Positions 1 to 7,805 of a DNA stretch of 15,840 nt are shown piece after piece; position 1 is the stretch's first letter; every line of letters starts with the position of its first letter. The notes under the pieces were generated by a model, which saw only the letters and a list, made by a program, of their open reading frames with translations, had not been told where the DNA came from and did not search any database. This stretch comes from DATEAV01 sp964575425. GTDB lineage: Bacteria; Chloroflexota; Anaerolineae; Anaerolineales; E44-bin32. The DNA is taken from NCBI GenBank assembly GCA_964575425.1, contig CAZNRD010000058.1:1-15840 (forward strand). The letters run 5' to 3'. The translations under genes were made by a program, and so were the position numbers.

Positions 1-459
1 CCCGGGATCGCTGGTCCACCCGGCCTTGAGATTCTCCAGGCAGAGCGTGATCCCGCGCTCCCTTGCTGCCTCGGTGGCCTGACGCAGGTGCTCAATCGTG
101 CGCTCCCATACAAGCAGTTCCATCGGGATCGTGCGCGAGCCGACGTGCACTGTCAGTATCGTGGGCGCCGCCTCGGCGAGGAGGTCGATGTACATCAACA
201 AGTAGCGTAGCGACGCGTCCGCGATGCCATGGTCGCGGTGCCCCAACTCCACGTCCGCGGCGGGCGCGTGGAAGCGCGCGCCCAGCCCGTCCCCGCGCAT
301 GCGCCCGAGCATCCTCGCCCTGGCAGAGGGCGCGATGGGCAGGCGTAGCAGGTCGAGATACCACTCGACGCCCACGTAGGCGTGCTCGCGGGCGTACGCC
401 GCGACCTCTCCCGGCGCCTGCCGGAACGCGGACGATGAGAGGAGAAGATCCGCCTTCAT
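1..459 (-). CDS. Sugar phosphate isomerase/epimerase-type TIM barrel (partial, 3' end outside window)
   Basis: The reading frame is open from an ATG at 459 to the window edge, giving the first 153 residues. The N-terminus (MKADLLLSSSAFRQ) and the later segment around residues 137-144 (ITLCLENL) have the strand pattern of xylose-isomerase-like TIM barrels (AP endonuclease 2 superfamily). E142 lies at the usual position of the first metal-binding glutamate; the remaining ligands would be in the missing C-terminal half. Such enzymes isomerise, epimerise or eliminate from sugars and keto-sugars, usually in the cytosol. The start lies 10 bp after the stop of the upstream permease gene, so this is the last visible gene of the directon. 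The ribosome site is weak (GGATAGGT, overlapping that stop), which suggests translational coupling. Family is fairly certain; the reaction is unknown. Confidence 0.8.
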   Translation of the reverse strand, partial: MKADLLLSSSAFRQAPGEVAAYAREHAYVGVEWYLDLLRLPIAPSARARMLGRMRGDGLGARFHAPAADVELGHRDHGIADASLRYLLMYIDLLAEAAPTILTVHVGSRTIPMELLVWERTIEHLRQATEAARERGITLCLENLKAGWTSDPG

Positions 460-469
460 GCGCTTCTAC

Positions 470-2167
470 CTATCCCAAAGCCGAGGTCAGGTTCCTGCCC
501 GAGAGACGGTTGGCGGCGTAGACGGTCACCAGGACCGCCAGCACCAGCAGGGCGCCCAGGGCCGAGGCCGGTCCTGTCTGGTCGTAGCTGATGAACTCGA
601 AGATCTTCACCGAGATCGTCTTCCACCGGGCCGAGTACAGCAGCAGCGTGGTGGTCAGTTCCCCGAGCAGCGTGGCGAACGTGATGACAGCCCCGGCGGC
701 GACCGCGGGAGTGATCAACGGGAGCGTTACTCGACGGAAGGTCGCCCCCTGGCTGGCGCCGCAGACGAGCGACGCCTCCTCGAGCGCGATGTCGGTCTGT
801 GTGAGCGAGGCGTACGCCGACCGGAAAGTGTAGGGCAGACGCCGGATGAAGTAGGCGATCAAGAGGATCGTGCCGGTGCCGGCGAGCTCGAAGGGAGGGA
901 TGATGAACGCCGAAAGGATCGCCACGCCCACCATGATGCCCGGGAGCACGAACGGGAGCATGATCGTGACATCCATCAGCCACCTGCCCGGAATCCGCTT
1001 GCGCGCCGCCGTGTGTGCCATCAGCGACCCGGCCACGATGCAGATCGCGGTCGTCCCGACGGCCAGCACCAGGCTGTTACGTACCGCGTCCATCGAGAGG
1101 GTGAACGCCTTCCTGTAGTTGACGAGCGAGTAGATGGTGGGCAGGGGCGTGCCGGCCCACCGCTCGGCGAACGACGCCAGCAGCACGGTGAGGTGCGGCA
1201 ACAGCGAGACCCCGATCACAAAGGCGGCGAAGCCGAAGCCCAGCCATCGGGCCGCGGGCCGGCTGGCCTGCGCCACCTGGCGCGCCTGGGAGGTGATCGT
1301 GACGAACCCGCCCCTGCCGGTGACGTACCGCAGCGCCAGCAGCGACCCGATGGAGAACAGGGTGCTCACAAGCGCGATCGCCCCGGCGCCGTGCATGTTG
1401 TAGGAGCCGGTGACCTCGAAGTAGATCAGGGTGGGCAGGACGTAGAACTCCCCGCCCAGCAGCGCCGGGACCCCGAAGTTGCCGATCGCGCGCATGAACA
1501 CGATGATCGCCCCGGCGCCGATTGTGGGCAGCACCAGCGGAAGCGTGACCGTCAGGATCCGGCGCAGCGGCGAGGCGCCCAGCGTCAGCGCGCTCTCCTC
1601 CACGTGCGGGTCCGCGGAGGAGAGGGCCCCGAGCAGCGGCAGCAGGACGAACGGGTAGTAGGAGAGCGACATCGTCACGATGACCCCGAACGGCCCGATG
1701 ATGCTCGGCAGATGGATCCCAAGGCCGTCCCGGATCAGCGAGGTCAGCGCGCCCTGGCGGCCCAGGAGGAGTATCCAGGAGTAGGCGCCCACGAAGGGCG
1801 GGAGGATCAGCGGCAGGGTCGCCAGCGAGATGAGCGCCTCCCGGAAGGGCACCCTGACGCGGGCCAGGACGTATGCGAGCGGAACCCCCAACACGAGGCT
1901 TGCCAGCACGGTCATGCCGCTGGCCACCAGCGAGTTGACTAGGGCCTTCTGGTAGAGGCCGCTGGTGAAGAAGCGCGAGAAGTTGGCCAGGGTGAGGTGA
2001 GCCAGCGAGGTCGGATCGCCCGGCTTGATGAAGCTCTGCAGCAGCACGCGCGACAGCGGGTAGGCGACAAGCAATCCCAGGATGCCCGCCACCATCACGA
2101 GGACCAGGGCGGTGCCGGGATCAAAGGCGCGGCCCGGCCGCGCCCGCTGCGCAGCGACCGTCTCCAT
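470..2167 (-). CDS. ABC transporter permease, double-length FbpB/ThiP type
   Basis: This 565-residue inner-membrane protein is two fused permease domains, the usual architecture of iron(III), thiamine and 2-aminoethylphosphonate importers. Many hydrophobic segments are visible, about six per half. Each half carries an EAA loop that docks with the ATPase: residues about 190-214 (EESALTLGASPLRRI) and 463-487 (LEEASLVCGASQGATFRRV). A hydrophilic linker lies around residues 285-310. The ATG at 2167 shares one base with the ATPase stop (TGATG), so the two are probably translationally coupled. Binding protein, ATPase and this permease form a complete importer in the order SBP-ATPase-permease. Substrate is unknown; the flanking isomerase/epimerase gene makes an organic ligand at least as likely as iron. 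Confidence 0.92.
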   Translation of the reverse strand: METVAAQRARPGRAFDPGTALVLVMVAGILGLLVAYPLSRVLLQSFIKPGDPTSLAHLTLANFSRFFTSGLYQKALVNSLVASGMTVLASLVLGVPLAYVLARVRVPFREALISLATLPLILPPFVGAYSWILLLGRQGALTSLIRDGLGIHLPSIIGPFGVIVTMSLSYYPFVLLPLLGALSSADPHVEESALTLGASPLRRILTVTLPLVLPTIGAGAIIVFMRAIGNFGVPALLGGEFYVLPTLIYFEVTGSYNMHGAGAIALVSTLFSIGSLLALRYVTGRGGFVTITSQARQVAQASRPAARWLGFGFAAFVIGVSLLPHLTVLLASFAERWAGTPLPTIYSLVNYRKAFTLSMDAVRNSLVLAVGTTAICIVAGSLMAHTAARKRIPGRWLMDVTIMLPFVLPGIMVGVAILSAFIIPPFELAGTGTILLIAYFIRRLPYTFRSAYASLTQTDIALEEASLVCGASQGATFRRVTLPLITPAVAAGAVITFATLLGELTTTLLLYSARWKTISVKIFEFISYDQTGPASALGALLVLAVLVTVYAANRLSGRNLTSALG

Positions 2168-3270
2168 CAGCGCGTGCCCTTCGGGAACACCTGTGCCTGC
2201 TCAGGCGTCAGGGTGACCAAGACCTCCTCGCCGGCCCGCCGTATGCCGCCTGTCGGCGGCACGTCGGCCAGCACCGTCTTGTCTCCCTCCCCCGTCAGGG
2301 TGTAGCGGACCAGGCTGCCCAGGTACTCGGCATCGCGGATGCGCGCCGGCAGACCATCGGCGCCCGTGCGCGCGTCCGCGATCGCCGCGCGCTCAGGTCG
2401 GAAGAACAGCAGACCGTCGGCGCCTTCAGGGATGCGGGAGGAGCCCGCCGCCGTCCTGGCGCGCAGGCGTGCGCTGCCGCAACGGATGACGCATTCATCG
2501 CCGTCGTGACCCAGGACCGTGCACTCGAGGAAGTTCGCCTTGCCCACGAAGTCGGCGACGAAGGTGGAGGTGGGCCTCTCGTAGATCTCGGAGGGCGTGC
2601 CCACCTGCTCGATGCGCCCGGCAGCCATGACCGCGATGCGGTCGGAGATCGAGAGCGCCTCCTCCTGGTCGTGCGTGACGTAGACCGCGCACGTCCCGGC
2701 CTGCCGCTGGATGCGCTTGACCTCCCCGCGCATGTAGACGCGGAGCTTGGCGTCCAGGTTCGAGAGCGGCTCGTCCAGCAACAGCAGCTTGGGGTGGTAG
2801 ACCAGCGCCCGGGCGAGCGCCACGCGCTGCTGCTGCCCGCCCGAGAGCTGGGCGGGCCGCCGGGCCCGCGTCCCGGCCAGCCCCACGAGCTCGAGCGCCT
2901 CCTCCACCCGCCGCGCGACCTCGACCCGGGCCAGGCGCCGCACGCGCAGCCCGTAGGCCACATTCTCGAAGACGCTCATGTGGGGGAAGAGCGCGTAACT
3001 CTGGAACACCATGCCGATGCTGCGCCGGAAGGGTGGCAGCGGCGTCCAGTCGGCCCCCTCGAAGACGATCCGGCCGGCGTCCGGATGCTCCAGGCCGGCT
3101 ACCAGGCGCAGCGTGGTGGTCTTGCCGCAGCCGCTGGGTCCGAGCAGCGTGAACAGCTCGCCGTCCGAAACCTCGAACCCGACGTCGTCGGCGGCGACCA
3201 CCTGCGCCGGGCCTTCGCCGAAGACCTTGCGGACCCCCTCGACCCCCAGCTTGACGGGCCGCGTGCTCAC
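2167..3270 (-). CDS. ABC transporter ATP-binding protein, FbpC/PotA type with TOBE domain
   Basis: The 367-residue protein has the complete ATPase motif set: Walker A GPSGCGKTT at 44-52, Q-loop Q90, signature LSGGQQQR at 142-149, Walker B LLLLDEP at 162-168, D-loop, and switch histidine H200. Residues about 240-367 form a C-terminal TOBE-type regulatory domain. Size and layout match FbpC, PotA and MalK relatives. I chose the GTG at 3270, which overlaps the upstream binding-protein stop as GTGA and places the first strand (VKLGVEGVRKVFG) right after the start. The frame remains open to 3498, but that extension lies inside the binding-protein gene and is not conserved-looking. It should energise the permease encoded just downstream. 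It is the only ABC ATPase in the window, so it might also serve the sugar-type importer upstream; that is inference. Confidence 0.93.
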   Translation of the reverse strand: MSTRPVKLGVEGVRKVFGEGPAQVVAADDVGFEVSDGELFTLLGPSGCGKTTTLRLVAGLEHPDAGRIVFEGADWTPLPPFRRSIGMVFQSYALFPHMSVFENVAYGLRVRRLARVEVARRVEEALELVGLAGTRARRPAQLSGGQQQRVALARALVYHPKLLLLDEPLSNLDAKLRVYMRGEVKRIQRQAGTCAVYVTHDQEEALSISDRIAVMAAGRIEQVGTPSEIYERPTSTFVADFVGKANFLECTVLGHDGDECVIRCGSARLRARTAAGSSRIPEGADGLLFFRPERAAIADARTGADGLPARIRDAEYLGSLVRYTLTGEGDKTVLADVPPTGGIRRAGEEVLVTLTPEQAQVFPKGTR

Positions 3271-4265
3271 CGCTTGGCCAGCATCTCGTCGAAGATGATC
3301 AGGTTGATCCCCCTGTCCTTCCCGGCCTTGACCGCGTCGTAGGGGACTAGGTTGATGGCCGAGGTCGGGGGCATGCCCTTCGGCGTCGGCACGTCGGGCC
3401 GTACGCTGCGGCGGCTCCCGGTCCGCACGTAGATGAGGTGCGCCTCGCGGCTGTTGGCGAAGTCGTAGAAGAGGCGCGCCGACGTGGGATTCGGGCATCC
3501 CTTGATCAGCCCGGTCGCGTCGAAGCGCAGCCCGGTGCCCTCGATGGGGTAGACCACGTCCACCGGGTAGCCCTTGTTCCGCAAGTCGTAGACGTTGCCC
3601 TCACCGGTCATGCCGAGGGCGAACTCGCCATCGGCGACGCCCTGATAGGCCAACCCCGACGACGGGGTGATGACCGCGTTGGCGAGCACCGCCTTCACCA
3701 GGTCCCAGCCGCCTATCTTGACGAGCTGGAACAGCTGCGCGTAGGCCGAGGCCGAGATGCGCGGGTTGGCCCAGATGATCTTGCCCTTCCACTTGGGATT
3801 GGCCAGGTCCCTCCAGCCGCGCGGGTAGTCACGGCGCGCGACGAGCTTGGTGTTGATGATGATCACCTGTATGGGAAGGCTCATCCCGTAGTAGCGCGGC
3901 CCGCGGGCGTCCTTGTACTCCGCGGGGATGTCGGCGTCCTGGGTGCTGCGGTAGGCCTCGAGGAACTCGTAGTTGATGTCGAAGTTCTCGCTGCCGCCGC
4001 ACATGCAGACGTCGCCCTGCGGCCGGGCTGCCTCGGCCCGTACGCGCGTCCAGACCACGCCGGTGCCGGCGTATATGGACTCGACCTTGATCCTTGGGTT
4101 GCGCTTCATGAACGCGGCCGCGAGCTCTTCCCCGATCTCCGCGCCCGCCGATGAGTAGACGACCACCCGGGGTTCCTGGGCCACGGTGGCCGGGACCATC
4201 GCCGCCAGGACGGCGAAGGCCACGCACGCGCACAGCCATGCCACTAAGAGCCGGTTCGTCCTCAT
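3267..4265 (-). CDS. ABC transporter substrate-binding protein, FbpA/FutA-like family
   Basis: The 332-residue exported protein starts at the ATG at 4265, preceded by a strong AGGAGGGAG five bases upstream. Residues 1-29 form a signal peptide (basic MRTNR, hydrophobic core, AxA-like end near ATVAQ). The mature start VVVYSSAGAE and the segment LANPKWKGKI are typical of family-1 extracellular solute-binding proteins for iron, thiamine, AEP and other anions. The double tyrosine that binds ferric iron in FbpA-type proteins is not evident where expected; that region reads NVYDLRNKGYPVDVVYP. An organic anion or other ligand is therefore plausible. An unusual CxC pair sits at 87-89 (DVCMCGGS). The stop overlaps the ATPase GTG by 4 bp. 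A 64-bp gap separates it from the gene upstream, and the strong ribosome site may mark a new translation unit. Confidence 0.9.
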   Translation of the reverse strand: MRTNRLLVAWLCACVAFAVLAAMVPATVAQEPRVVVYSSAGAEIGEELAAAFMKRNPRIKVESIYAGTGVVWTRVRAEAARPQGDVCMCGGSENFDINYEFLEAYRSTQDADIPAEYKDARGPRYYGMSLPIQVIIINTKLVARRDYPRGWRDLANPKWKGKIIWANPRISASAYAQLFQLVKIGGWDLVKAVLANAVITPSSGLAYQGVADGEFALGMTGEGNVYDLRNKGYPVDVVYPIEGTGLRFDATGLIKGCPNPTSARLFYDFANSREAHLIYVRTGSRRSVRPDVPTPKGMPPTSAINLVPYDAVKAGKDRGINLIIFDEMLAKR

Positions 4266-4270
4266 GATCA

Positions 4271-4279
4271 CTCCCTCCT
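4271..4279 (-). promoter_or_regulatory. Strong Shine-Dalgarno site of the FbpA-like gene
   Basis: On the minus strand this reads AGGAGGGAG and ends five bases before the ATG at 4265. It fixes that start rather than an in-frame ATG at 4379, which would lie inside the preceding gene and put the signal peptide in the middle of the protein. Confidence 0.75.
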
Positions 4280-4309
4280 GGTGTAGGGTTTCCTCAGCGC
4301 CGAGGTCCA

Positions 4310-4327
4310 TCCTGCCGCCGCGCAGGA
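4310..4327 (-). other. Small intergenic hairpin between ceramidase-like and FbpA-like genes
   Basis: Perfect 6-bp inverted repeat TCCTGC/GCAGGA with a six-base loop, three bases after the stop at 4330 of the upstream gene. No T-run follows on the minus strand, so it is not a standard intrinsic terminator. It could protect the 3' end of the upstream mRNA or cause a partial transcription stop. It may also be chance in GC-rich DNA. Confidence 0.35.
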
Positions 4328-4329
4328 CC

Positions 4330-5643
4330 CTAGCGCGTGCGCGCGTGAAGAGCGTCGAGCAAGCGCACGGCGGCGGCATGGATCAGGCCCTCGGCCTCGG
4401 GCGCTGCCCTGCTCCAGGGCGCCAGGCGCGTCTCGTATCCGCCTTCGGCGAAGGCCGCATCCGGCGGGACGTACCCGATCCCGCCGTTCGCGTACCCGAT
4501 GACGCACGTGTGAGCGAAGGGCGACCGGCTCCGCAGGCGCAGGCCTGATTCGGCGAAGAACTCGCCCGGCAGCCCGACGAGTGCAATGTCGCCGATCGCG
4601 AAGGCCGCCACCTCGACGCCTTCCGACGCCACTGCCCCCGCGCGCCCGGCGTACTGCCGCGCCCAATCCAGACCGAGCCGCGCGTACAGCAGGTCCAGGC
4701 GGGCAGCGTACAAGGTCTCCTCCGGGGCGCCAGCGGCCTCCAGTGCCTCCAGGCGATCGCGGCAGGCCTCCGCCTCCGCTAGCGCTTCCTCCGGCGAGGG
4801 GCCTGACCGGAGCGGGATGGCTACGTGCCGCCGGTCTGCTGCAAGCAGGCCGGCTTCCACCGGGCGCGAACGCTCAAGCGCGCGTTGCGCCTCGCGCGCC
4901 AGGCGCAGGCCCAGCTCCTCGGCGCGGGCAAATGTGCGGCCCGGGATCGGCAGCCCGAGCGCCGATCTGTCTGCCGGGTGTCCGACGTTGATGTCGCCGC
5001 ACGCCCCGTTCGCGAACAGGACCCATCCGCCGGTGGCGCGCTCGAGGGCGTCTACTGCGAACCCCACGAGGTCGCGCGAGACCAGCAGGTTGTCAGGCCC
5101 CAGCACCGTGGGATGGCATGGGTAGTGCAGCAGGAACACCGGCGGCGCGCCGGTGCGCTGGGCCCCAAGCACGGTGACCGTGGGATCCACAGGGCCGCTG
5201 GCGCGCCTGCGATTCCTGGCCACCGTGTCCTCGCGTCCCAGTCCCAGGATAAGCGTCGCCGGCGCCAGGTCCGCCACTGCCCCGGCCGCCGCATCGGCCA
5301 CCCTGTCCGCGAGCCCGTTGAGCCACGCGGGCTCGGGCGCAGGGCTGTAGAGCGCGAAGGTCGCGGGCGCGGCGTGCGTGTGCGTGGCCGCGAGCATGAC
5401 CGATGCCGCTGGGATTCCAGTCCTGGCCTGTATGCGCAGGCGCGCATCCGCCACGAACCCGGCGTCGAGTTCGCACAGATCGCAGACCACCAGCGCTGCG
5501 CGCTCCCTTGCGTGCTCAAGGACGAGCGCGCGCGCGTGCAGGTCGTCGTGCACCCCGCGGGCGCGCTCCTCCCTGGCCCCGAACCCGGCCAGGAAGGCTC
5601 CGGGCGGAGGGGTGATCGTGGCGTGTGAACAACCCACGCGCAT
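4330..5643 (-). CDS. Neutral/alkaline non-lysosomal ceramidase N-terminal family protein, cytosolic
   Basis: The 437-residue protein begins MRVGCSHATITPPPG, a typical start for this family, at an ATG (5643) 13 bp after the aminotransferase stop, with AGGAG overlapping that stop codon. Candidate zinc and active-site residues can be followed in order: H32/H36 (VHDDLHARA), H88/H90 (THTH), H177 (YPCHP), the GDIN segment at 216-219 that takes the place of the ceramidase GDVSP-like motif, E361 (GLPGEFF) and Y391/Y403. Neutral ceramidases are secreted amidohydrolases of about 650-750 residues. This protein has no signal peptide and lacks the C-terminal domain, so a ceramide substrate is doubtful. 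Members like this often sit beside sugar genes in environmental bacteria and are of unknown function. A hydrolase acting on an amide or ester of a sugar derivative would fit the operon; that is inference. Confidence 0.85.
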   Translation of the reverse strand: MRVGCSHATITPPPGAFLAGFGAREERARGVHDDLHARALVLEHARERAALVVCDLCELDAGFVADARLRIQARTGIPAASVMLAATHTHAAPATFALYSPAPEPAWLNGLADRVADAAAGAVADLAPATLILGLGREDTVARNRRRASGPVDPTVTVLGAQRTGAPPVFLLHYPCHPTVLGPDNLLVSRDLVGFAVDALERATGGWVLFANGACGDINVGHPADRSALGLPIPGRTFARAEELGLRLAREAQRALERSRPVEAGLLAADRRHVAIPLRSGPSPEEALAEAEACRDRLEALEAAGAPEETLYAARLDLLYARLGLDWARQYAGRAGAVASEGVEVAAFAIGDIALVGLPGEFFAESGLRLRSRSPFAHTCVIGYANGGIGYVPPDAAFAEGGYETRLAPWSRAAPEAEGLIHAAAVRLLDALHARTR

Positions 5644-5656
5644 GGGGGAGGATCTC

Positions 5657-6871
5657 CTACAGGAGTTCCCTGTGGTGGCGGGCGATCTTTGCGACGGCCC
5701 GCTGGATGTCGGCAACATCCTCGTGTGTGCCCAGGAGAACGTACTGGGGCAGCCAGATCCCTTCGTGGGCCCAGGCCCGCTCGGTGTGCGGGAGCCCGTC
5801 GCCTTCGGGGACCGTGCGCAGGGACAAGCCCCTGGCTTCGAACGCCCGCCGGATCGCTGGCATCGTGTGCAGAGGAGGGTATCCCGCCATGGCGGGAATC
5901 CCTTCGGCGACGAGCGCCTCTATGAATCGCGACTTTGGCAGGCCTCCGAACGCCTCGGCCCTGTGCTTGAAGACGTACAGGTAGCGCGCGTGCCGGGTGA
6001 CCTGCGGGGGGGCGGCGAGCGGCTCGATGCCCTCGACCTGGCAGAGGAGGGCATCGAGATGCGCGGCATTCTCGGCGCGCAGGGCGATCTGGTCGTCGAG
6101 GCGGTCTATCTGCGCAATCAGGATCGCAGCCTGGAACTCCGTCATGCGCAGGTTCCAGCCCAGGCGGTGGTGTTCATACCACTCCCCGCCCGGGATGCGC
6201 CCCACGTTCTGCAGCGACCACACCGTGTCGGCAAGCGCCGCGTTGTTGGTTACGACCGCGCCGCCCTCGCCGGCGGTGAGGATCTTGGTGGACTGGAAGC
6301 TGAAGGTCCCGAGATCGCCGATGGCGCCGACGCGCCTTCCCCGCCACTCAGCCCCGTGGGCCTGAGCCGCGTCCTCAATGATGGCGATTCCCTGTGTCCC
6401 GGCCAGCGAGGTGATGCCGTCCATGTCTGCAGGAGCACCGGCCAGGTGGACAGGGATGACCGCGCGGGTCTGTGGCGAGACCGCGCCCGCGGCGGCCTGT
6501 GCCGAGATGTTGTACGTCTGCGGGTCAATGTCCACGAAGACCGGGACCGCGCCCAGGTGCAGCACCGCGCTGGCCGTAGCGATGAACGTGTAGGCGGGAA
6601 CGATCACCTCGTCCCCGGCAGCGACGCCGGCGGCGCGCAGCGCCAGCTCCAGCGCAACGGTGCCGTTCACGCAGGTGACGGCGTGGGCGGCCTGCTGGTA
6701 GGCGGCGAACCGCCGCCCGAACTCGTCGTTCAGGCGCCCGGTCGTGCGGCCCCAGTGCCCGCTGCGCAGCGCTCCCAGAAGGGCTTGCTCTTCTTCGGGG
6801 CCGAACTGCGGCCATGTGGGGAACGGTTTTGACCGCGTGGGGGTGCCGCCTAGCAGCGCGAGATCCGACAT
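5657..6871 (-). CDS. DegT/DnrJ/EryC1/StrS-family PLP-dependent aminotransferase
   Basis: The 404-residue fold-type I enzyme starts at the ATG at 6871, one base after the upstream stop (TAGCATG). AGGAGAG lies about 11 bases upstream, inside the preceding gene. It opens with LALLGGTPTRSKPFP. D167 (IIEDAAQAHG) should hold the PLP ring nitrogen, and K196 in SFQSTKILTAGEGG is the Schiff-base lysine. The SFQxxKxLTxGEGG form of this motif resembles the StsC / aminocyclitol and AHBA-synthase branch more than the nucleotide-sugar SxHxxK branch. Family members transfer an amino group between glutamate or glutamine and a keto-sugar or keto-cyclitol. Next to a Gfo/Idh oxidoreductase and isomerase/epimerase genes, it may aminate or deaminate a keto-sugar made in the same pathway. 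An in-frame upstream extension to 7009 would overlap the preceding gene and was not used. Confidence 0.92.
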   Translation of the reverse strand: MSDLALLGGTPTRSKPFPTWPQFGPEEEQALLGALRSGHWGRTTGRLNDEFGRRFAAYQQAAHAVTCVNGTVALELALRAAGVAAGDEVIVPAYTFIATASAVLHLGAVPVFVDIDPQTYNISAQAAAGAVSPQTRAVIPVHLAGAPADMDGITSLAGTQGIAIIEDAAQAHGAEWRGRRVGAIGDLGTFSFQSTKILTAGEGGAVVTNNAALADTVWSLQNVGRIPGGEWYEHHRLGWNLRMTEFQAAILIAQIDRLDDQIALRAENAAHLDALLCQVEGIEPLAAPPQVTRHARYLYVFKHRAEAFGGLPKSRFIEALVAEGIPAMAGYPPLHTMPAIRRAFEARGLSLRTVPEGDGLPHTERAWAHEGIWLPQYVLLGTHEDVADIQRAVAKIARHHRELL

Positions 6872-6872
6872 G

Positions 6873-7805
6873 CTACGGGCGCTCTCCTGCGTGCTCGCCG
6901 TTGTCCAGCGTCTCGAGCATTGCGTCCCACCGGTCGAGGCAGATTGTGCTGGCCTCGAGCCCACCTTCAGAGAAGCCCGTCCCGGCGGGCAGCCGGGCCG
7001 CGTCGGCACTCAACGTGCGGGTGACGCGGTAGTGAGTCTCGAGCGCCATGTATCCGACGTACTGCTCCTGACGCAGCCGCACGAAGATGTCGCGGTAGGG
7101 GATTTCCCCATCGCCGAGCGCCACGGCGGCAATGCTCCCGGTCTCCGGATCCCTGCGGGCGTCCTTGATGTGGACGTGCAGGATGTACGGACGCACCGCC
7201 TCATACCCGTCGGGATACGGCTGTTCGCCCACGGGATCGTAGAGCGCGTTTCCCGGATCCCACACCGCGCCGAGCGCCGGATGCTTCAAGCGTGCCAGGA
7301 GATCCGCGACCTTCTTGCAGCTGGACCCGTACACGCTGGGCTCGTTCTCCACGCCCAGCCGGCAGCCGAAGTCCAGCGCGACATCCGCGGCCTCTGCGAG
7401 ATGATCCGCGATGGCAGGCGCGACTTCGCGCCAAGCCAGCACATCGCCGGGCAGTGCTGGCGCTCCGGGCGCGCGCGGCTTCCAGAACGTGAAGACCCGC
7501 GCGAGGCCGGTCTCCAGCTCGCAGCACACGTCCAGGCAGCGCTTCAGGGTCTCGAGATGCTCGTGCACCTGCCGATGGTCGTCCAGTTCGCACTTGAAGA
7601 CCGGTGTGGCGACGGCACAGATCGCAAGCTCCGCGGTGCGGGCCATGCCCCGGAGCGCGCGAACTTCAGAACGGGAGAGTTCGTGCGGCCGCTTTTCCCA
7701 GACCGACCGGATCTCAATGCCGTCGAGACGAAACCGCCGTGCCAGCCCGATTGCGTCGGCTGGATCCTGTGAAACCTCGTCGGTGATGATTGCCCGACGG
7801 AACAT
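6873..7805 (-). CDS. Sugar phosphate isomerase/epimerase-type TIM barrel
   Basis: The 310-residue protein of the xylose-isomerase-like TIM-barrel superfamily has the complete expected metal-ligand pattern: E153 or E155 in GVENEPSVY, D183 in AVWDPGN, H212 in LHVHIKDA and E256 in ALETHY. The final part (GYMALETHYR) is the usual last barrel strand. The ATG at 7805 shares a base with the oxidoreductase stop (TGATG). A GTG one codon earlier (7808) would overlap it as GTGA, so the start is uncertain by one residue. No separate ribosome site is visible, consistent with coupled translation. The substrate is likely an oxidised or keto sugar from the oxidoreductase encoded just upstream; relatives catalyse epimerisation, isomerisation or keto-glycoside elimination. 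Cytosolic. Confidence 0.9.
   Translation of the reverse strand: MFRRAIITDEVSQDPADAIGLARRFRLDGIEIRSVWEKRPHELSRSEVRALRGMARTAELAICAVATPVFKCELDDHRQVHEHLETLKRCLDVCCELETGLARVFTFWKPRAPGAPALPGDVLAWREVAPAIADHLAEAADVALDFGCRLGVENEPSVYGSSCKKVADLLARLKHPALGAVWDPGNALYDPVGEQPYPDGYEAVRPYILHVHIKDARRDPETGSIAAVALGDGEIPYRDIFVRLRQEQYVGYMALETHYRVTRTLSADAARLPAGTGFSEGGLEASTICLDRWDAMLETLDNGEHAGERP

Noticed and set aside
458..1942. Long plus-strand open frame (494 codons)
   Set aside because: It is antisense to the double-length permease gene, whose helices and EAA loops are clear. The plus-strand protein is arginine/glutamine/aspartate-rich with no recognisable motif, a typical product of GC-rich antisense frames.
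3270..3498. N-terminal extension of the ABC ATPase
   Set aside because: The extra 76 codons overlap the binding-protein gene in another frame and resemble no ATPase N-terminus; the GTGA overlap at 3270 is the better start.
4310..4327. Intrinsic terminator splitting the directon
   Set aside because: The stem is only 6 bp and no T-run follows on the minus strand. It is kept only as a hairpin of unknown effect.
5378..6832. Long plus-strand open frame (484 codons), and similar ones at 2506-3342, 3438-4154, 6744-7772, 7790-8860 and 9683-10612
   Set aside because: All lie opposite well-supported minus-strand genes with complete family motifs, cross gene borders and have low-complexity charged translations.
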